Source: an uncultured Gardnerella sp.
GTDB lineage: Bacteria; Actinomycetota; Actinomycetes; Actinomycetales; Bifidobacteriaceae
Assembly (NCBI GenBank): GCA_947088155.1
Contig: CAMUFL010000018.1
Location: 1-17,490 of the forward strand
Reading direction: 5' to 3'
Length of the DNA stretch: 17,490 bases
Made by a program: the position numbers and the translations under genes. Of the stretch, positions 13,656-17,490 are shown in pieces. Under the pieces are notes generated by a model. That model did not search any database, had not been told where the DNA came from, and saw only the letters and a program-made list of their open reading frames with translations. Numbering within the stretch: the first letter of the stretch is position 1; the number at the start of each line of letters is the position of its first letter.

Positions 13656-16358
13656 ATGACGAAGTCACGCACGTCTGTACCAGTGACTGATGGTACAAAG
13701 GATCCTCGCAACGGCGCGAAAGATTCCGATAAAAGCTCTAAGATCACTAAAAGTTCGAAGGATGCTATACTGCGAGCTGCTTCTTTTACTAAGGCTCCAA
13801 AAGTATCGCAGAAAACAACAACCCGAGAAGAGCGAAAAGTAATAGCTCAGCAACAAGCTCAAGAAGTAAAAGAAGCCGAAAAGCTTGTGGCAAGTGCTGT
13901 ACGCGGACCTTTAGGGCGATGGTGGGCAAAGTTACAAACCAGCTCTGACCGTTTTACTTTAGGCATGGCGATTGTGGCTCTAGGCGTTGTTTACGGAGAC
14001 ATCGGTACATCGCCTTTGTACACCGCACAAACATTCTTGGCTGGACAAGGCGGATTGCAGAATATTAATCGCGAAACAGTTTTTGGCATGCTTTCGCTAC
14101 TATTCTGGTCGATTACGCTTATAACAACCGTAAAATACGTGTTCGTAGCAATGCGAACCGACAACAAAGGCGAAGGCGGAATTTTTGCGCTTTATTCACT
14201 TCTGCGCAAAAAAGGCGCGTGGCTTGCAATACCTGCAATGATTGGTGGAGCCGCGTTTTTGGCAGATTCTGTTCTAACTCCTGCAGTTTCCATTTCTTCC
14301 GCAGTTGAAGGTTTGCGCACTATTGCGGCTTTTAGACCAATCTTTTTAGAAAATGAAAACTTGTCGTTGATGATTACTGTTGTGATTATCGTCGTACTGT
14401 TTTCTGTGCAACAACGCGGAACCGAACGCATTGGCAAGGTTTTCGGCATTGTTGTGATGATTTGGTTTGCGTTCCTCGCACTCGTTGGAATTATGAACAT
14501 TGGCCAAGATTGGACAATTTTTGAAGCGCTAAACCCAATTTACGGCGTGAGGTTCTTATTCAGCACACATAACGTGCAGGGATTAGCCGTTATGGGCGTA
14601 ATCTTCCTTTCCACAACCGGTGCAGAGGCACTTTACTCAGACATGGGGCATGTTGGTAGAGGAAACGTGTACGCAACGTGGCCGTTTATTAAAGTTGCGC
14701 TGCTACTAAACTATTTTGGTCAAGGCGCTTGGATGCTGCAAAATCAAGGCGATAAATCATTGTGGTCGGTAGAAGGATTAAATCCGTTCTTCCAGATGCT
14801 TGAGCCAAACGTGCGCTACGTGGCAGTTATTCTTTCGGTAACTGCGGGCATTATTGCTTCCCAAGCTTTGATTACCGGCGCTTACACAATGGTTTCCGAA
14901 GCCACAAGCCTTAACTGGATGCCGCATTTGCAAGTGCGATATCCTGCTCGTACTCGCGGACAGCTTTATATTCCAGTTGTAAACGTGGTGCTATGTGTTG
15001 CAACAATAACGGTACTTGCAGTGTTCCGCGATTCTGAACACATTTCCGGCGCGTATGGATTAGCTTTGACACTTACTATGCTTGCAACGACTATTTTGCT
15101 TACCGTACACATGTGGTATCAAAAGAAGCGTCTTGGAGCGTTAATATTTGCCATAGTGTTCCTCATGATTGAATTTATGTTCTTCGTGGCATCGATGGCA
15201 AAATTCATGCACGGCGGCTGGTTTACTATGCTGCTCGGTTTTTCCATTTTGACGATTATGGTTACGTGGAACGATGGCACAAAGATTGAGCGCTCGCAAC
15301 GTTTGCACATGAAGCCTAAAGACTTCCTGCCTGTGCTTGACAAATTACACGGGGACTTTAGAATCCCGTATTTTGCCGACAATATTGTGTACTTGACGTC
15401 GGATCGCGAAATGAAGCGTCTTGATACCGGCATTTTCTTCTCTATTTTTGCGGATCATCCTAAGCGCGCTAGGGCTTGGTGGGCTGTATCTGTGGAAACT
15501 GACGACGCTCCGTTTACTCGCGAGTATTGCGTAGAAAATTTTGGTACTGACTACTTATTCCGAGTAAAAATTAAGCTCGGTTTTAAGGTTTCTCCGTCAA
15601 TCCCAGCGTATTTGCATCAGATTATGCACGATTTATCGCATACTGGGGAGCTTCCTCAGCAAAAATCTGTGTATCCAAAGGTCGATGCGGATCCAGACAT
15701 TGGTCCAATTCGTTACGTACTTCTGCACAAGGCCTTAATGCCAGAATCTAATATTTCTGTGCGAGGAGCGTTGTCGCTAAAAATGAAGTATGCGATTCGA
15801 CATATTGCCGGTACTCCTGTGAAATGGTTTGGTTTGGCACCTTACAATCCTGTTGTTGAAGTGCAGCCTCTGTTTGTTTCCACGCGTAGGCCTCCTCGTT
15901 TGAAGCGCGAAGACTGCGAGCAGCGTGCTGTGCAATCGTTGCAGGGTGCTTCTGCGTCGGAAAATGATGTTCCTATTAACAATGCTCGCCCAACTGATGC
16001 TGAGCAGACTGCAGTTATGAATGCTCGCGATATTGCTGCAGCAAATGTGTTGCTTGCTGACGAGAAGCTTACTAACACTGGTAGAATCAGTCCAATTTCG
16101 TTAAAAGAAACTGCTAAAACTGACGAAACCAATCTTGCGGACGGTAAAGCTGAAAGTAAAGCGGCTGGTAAGGCGGCTGGTAAAGCTGCTGATAAAGCTG
16201 CTGATAAGGCTGCTGGTAAAGCGGCTGGTAAAGCTGAAAGTAAAGCTGAAAGTAAGGCAAAAGCTGTAGCGTCCGGTAAAGCAGAAAGTAGCAATACTGC
16301 AAACAATGCAACGGAACATTCTGCAGAGAAAAATAAGAATCTTAAGAAAGAATCTTAA
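13656..16358 (+). CDS. kup: Kup-family potassium uptake transporter with long tails
   Basis: This 900-residue membrane protein imports K+, probably with protons. The Kup core begins at about residue 100, with GVVYGDIGTSPLY (110-122), DNKGEGGIFALYSL (169-182) and GGAAFLADSVLTPAVSISS (197-215), and runs through about 12 helices to about 540. A cytosolic domain follows to about 740. Usual family length is about 620-670. The excess is a charged N-terminal extension of about 95 residues and a C-terminal tail of about 150 residues that ends in a Lys/Ala repeat (831-870). I chose ATG 13656 because GGAGG (13640-13644) lies 11 bases upstream; ATG 13638 overlaps that site. The gene has a palindromic promoter and structured leader, and an HD-domain gene follows after 27 bases. 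Confidence 0.92.
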   Translation: MTKSRTSVPVTDGTKDPRNGAKDSDKSSKITKSSKDAILRAASFTKAPKVSQKTTTREERKVIAQQQAQEVKEAEKLVASAVRGPLGRWWAKLQTSSDRFTLGMAIVALGVVYGDIGTSPLYTAQTFLAGQGGLQNINRETVFGMLSLLFWSITLITTVKYVFVAMRTDNKGEGGIFALYSLLRKKGAWLAIPAMIGGAAFLADSVLTPAVSISSAVEGLRTIAAFRPIFLENENLSLMITVVIIVVLFSVQQRGTERIGKVFGIVVMIWFAFLALVGIMNIGQDWTIFEALNPIYGVRFLFSTHNVQGLAVMGVIFLSTTGAEALYSDMGHVGRGNVYATWPFIKVALLLNYFGQGAWMLQNQGDKSLWSVEGLNPFFQMLEPNVRYVAVILSVTAGIIASQALITGAYTMVSEATSLNWMPHLQVRYPARTRGQLYIPVVNVVLCVATITVLAVFRDSEHISGAYGLALTLTMLATTILLTVHMWYQKKRLGALIFAIVFLMIEFMFFVASMAKFMHGGWFTMLLGFSILTIMVTWNDGTKIERSQRLHMKPKDFLPVLDKLHGDFRIPYFADNIVYLTSDREMKRLDTGIFFSIFADHPKRARAWWAVSVETDDAPFTREYCVENFGTDYLFRVKIKLGFKVSPSIPAYLHQIMHDLSHTGELPQQKSVYPKVDADPDIGPIRYVLLHKALMPESNISVRGALSLKMKYAIRHIAGTPVKWFGLAPYNPVVEVQPLFVSTRRPPRLKREDCEQRAVQSLQGASASENDVPINNARPTDAEQTAVMNARDIAAANVLLADEKLTNTGRISPISLKETAKTDETNLADGKAESKAAGKAAGKAADKAADKAAGKAAGKAESKAESKAKAVASGKAESSNTANNATEHSAEKNKNLKKES
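16142..16270 (+). repeat. 12-bp tandem repeat encoding Lys/Ala tail of Kup
   Basis: Degenerate 12-bp units of the type GCTGSTRAWAAR encode four-residue repeats such as AAGK, AADK and AESK. About ten units lie within Kup residues 831-870. The repeat keeps the reading frame, so copy number can change without breaking the gene. Confidence 0.75.
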
Positions 16359-16384
16359 ATAACTTAAGAAAGAATCTTAAATAA
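16341..16384. repeat. Perfect 22-bp tandem duplication at the kup-HD gene junction
   Basis: A 22-bp unit beginning CTTAAGAAAGAATC is present twice without a gap (16341-16362, 16363-16384). The first copy contains the kup stop codon (16356-16358). The second ends one base before the ATG of the next gene and carries the only purine-rich stretch (AAGAAAG) that could act as its ribosome binding site. The unit contains the palindromes CTTAAG and, with its neighbour, AAGAATCTT. Confidence 0.85.
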
Positions 16385-16385
16385 A

Positions 16386-17201
16386 ATGAATAAAGGCGCA
16401 GAAAAAATATTTAAGCACGATGCTGCAAAACTTGCGGATTTGCCGGACTTTAATCGAGTGGAAGAATTGCATCGTGCTACTGCGCCTTCTAAATCTGCTT
16501 ATGACCTTATTCACGGCCATTGCGTAGTAATTGCGACTATTTCTTGGCAAATCGCGCATCACTGCAATATTTTGCTTGCTTCTAAAAATGATGCTCGCCA
16601 AATGAATGACGCTTTTCGCAATCGTGCCGAACTGGCACAAGCGTGTATAAAAGAGCTTATTGGTGATGCTTACGATACGCTGCCAGACGTTAAGGGTGGA
16701 ATTGCGCCTAGTGATTACGTTGACGAATACGCTGCGCTTATTGGCGGGTTGTTGCACGACATTGGCACGTATTTTGTGCTAAAAGACGACGGTAGCGAAA
16801 AATCTGAAAACAAACTTAGCTTTGATGGTCCAAACTATATTCTGCACGGAATTCGTGGATACGAGTATTTGTTGCGAAAAGGATTTGGAGAGGATGCGGC
16901 GCAATTTGCGCGCAATCACACTGGTGTGGGGCTAACTCGGGAGCAGGTTGTTTCGCAGAACCTGCCTTTGCCGGCTGAAGACTATATTCCGCAAACTATT
17001 GAGCAAGAAATTGTAATGGTTGCGGATAAGTACAATAGTAAGTCGATTCCGCCTAGGTTTTTGACTGTGGATGCTTATCGTCGCAAGGCTGCGCGATTTG
17101 GGGAAAAGAATGCTATGCGTTGGATGCAGTTCGTTGCGAAGTATGGGGAGCCGGATATTTCTGCTTTGGCGGAAACTTTTAATATGCGCGTTGATGCGTG
17201 A
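16386..17201 (+). CDS. HD-domain phosphohydrolase, function unknown
   Basis: This 271-residue cytosolic protein has the metal-ligand pattern of HD hydrolases: H43 or H45 in LIHGHCVV, H124-D125 in GLLHDIGTY, H154 in LHGIRGYEYL, H178 in RNHTGVGLT and D214 in MVADKY. The segment from HTGVGLTREQ to EQEIVMVADKY resembles a conserved uncharacterised HDIG family found in bacteria and archaea (from memory, the TIGR00295 type). Such domains cleave phosphate esters of nucleotides; no substrate is assigned here. The N-terminal 30 residues and the stretch 60-115 have no match I recognise. Its start has only a weak AAGAAAG upstream, inside the 22-bp duplication. Spacing suggests co-transcription with kup. 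Confidence 0.85.
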   Translation: MNKGAEKIFKHDAAKLADLPDFNRVEELHRATAPSKSAYDLIHGHCVVIATISWQIAHHCNILLASKNDARQMNDAFRNRAELAQACIKELIGDAYDTLPDVKGGIAPSDYVDEYAALIGGLLHDIGTYFVLKDDGSEKSENKLSFDGPNYILHGIRGYEYLLRKGFGEDAAQFARNHTGVGLTREQVVSQNLPLPAEDYIPQTIEQEIVMVADKYNSKSIPPRFLTVDAYRRKAARFGEKNAMRWMQFVAKYGEPDISALAETFNMRVDA

Positions 17202-17333
17202 GATGTTTTGTTGTTGTTTGATTCTGTATTGATTGCGTTTTTGTTGATATTTGATTCTGTTTTTTGCTATTTATTCGGCTGATTTCGTTTTTTTGATGTT
17301 TTGTTTGTGGGTGTACTGCTGCTGAGTTTGCGC

Positions 17334-17355
17334 GAGCGTTGTAAAGCAAGCGCTA
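17334..17355. repeat. Imperfect inverted repeat, first of three hairpins
   Basis: AGCGTTG and CAAGCGCT flank a short TAAAG loop and can pair with one bulged G. It is the weakest of the three dyads at the right end. Confidence 0.4.
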
Positions 17356-17365
17356 CCGCATTGGG

Positions 17366-17399
17366 TTGCTTTTCGCGCTACGCTTTAAGCGAAAAGCAA
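17366..17399. repeat. Perfect 11-bp inverted repeat, second hairpin
   Basis: TTGCTTTTCGC (17366-17376) pairs perfectly with GCGAAAAGCAA (17389-17399) around a 12-nt loop that itself contains CGCTT-T-AAGCG overlap potential. No T-tract follows. It starts within ATTGGGTTG (17360-17368), a sequence repeated 60 bases later. Confidence 0.75.
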
Positions 17400-17438
17400 G
17401 TCGATTACATTTGTGTCTTATTGGGTTGTTGGTCATCA

Positions 17439-17475
17439 GATTACGCTTTCTTATAAATATAAAGAAAGCGTAATC
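17439..17475. terminator. Perfect 14-bp inverted repeat, third hairpin
   Basis: GATTACGCTTTCTT (17439-17452) pairs perfectly with AAGAAAGCGTAATC (17462-17475) around ATAAATATA. It lacks a T-tract on either side, so a terminator role is only one option; it may be a bidirectional hairpin or a repeat element. It is preceded by the second ATTGGGTTG (17420-17428). Confidence 0.4.
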
Positions 17476-17490
17476 GTGTGCGCGCTTGCG

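Larger units (their letters stand above)
17202..17490. other. T-rich non-coding tail with hairpin cluster
   Basis: I see no gene in these 289 bases. The first part is T-rich on the plus strand and repeats TTTGATTCTGT at 17217-17227 and 17240-17250. The second part holds three inverted repeats listed separately. No standard terminator directly follows the HD-domain gene. Confidence 0.65.

Noticed and set aside
15842..16319. Minus-strand frames opposite the Kup tail rich in Ala/Leu/Ser/Phe
   Set aside because: They are complements of the 12-bp Lys/Ala repeat, with no start signals or domain features.

Overview
The window looks like chromosomal DNA from a low-GC member of the Bifidobacteriaceae, most likely Gardnerella. 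I infer this from protein character and gene content: a bleomycin-hydrolase-type PepC, an actinobacterial Opp system with OppD and OppF fused, a Kup transporter with long tails, and AT-rich intergenic DNA around otherwise bifidobacterial-looking proteins. The genus call is an inference. I saw no rRNA, tRNA, CRISPR array, transposase or phage gene.

Layout. Positions 1-460 hold no convincing gene but do hold a striking tandem array of 52-bp dyad units, followed by a 9-bp G-rich repeat. Next is pepC on the minus strand (521-1975) with a clear intrinsic terminator at 461-497. A 574-base AT-rich divergent spacer separates pepC from an opp operon on the plus strand: a possible 9-codon leader ORF, oppB, oppC and a fused oppDF, ended by a perfect 12-bp terminator hairpin. 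oppA, the lipoprotein receptor, follows as a separate unit with its own promoter and a UUCG-type terminator. Together these genes form a peptide import and digestion module: OppA captures peptides, OppBC with OppDF import them, and PepC degrades them.

From 8779 to 12392 two ABC half-transporters lie 2 bases apart. Their motif deviations (Walker B Asp in the first, LSAGQ signature in the second) are complementary, as expected of a heterodimeric exporter with one degenerate ATP site. A TatD-family metallohydrolase follows, possibly read from a leaderless transcript. A Kup potassium transporter of about 900 residues comes next, behind a structured 5' leader and with a Lys/Ala repeat tail. It is linked by a 22-bp tandem duplication to an HD-domain phosphohydrolase gene. 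The right end (17202-17490) is T-rich non-coding DNA ending in a cluster of hairpins.

The strongest leads for something undescribed are the helically phased 52-bp dyad array (71-350), the structured leader in front of kup (13587-13637), the opp leader mini-ORF with an ATGA overlap, and the paired hairpin elements at the right edge. No complete new multi-gene system is evident.
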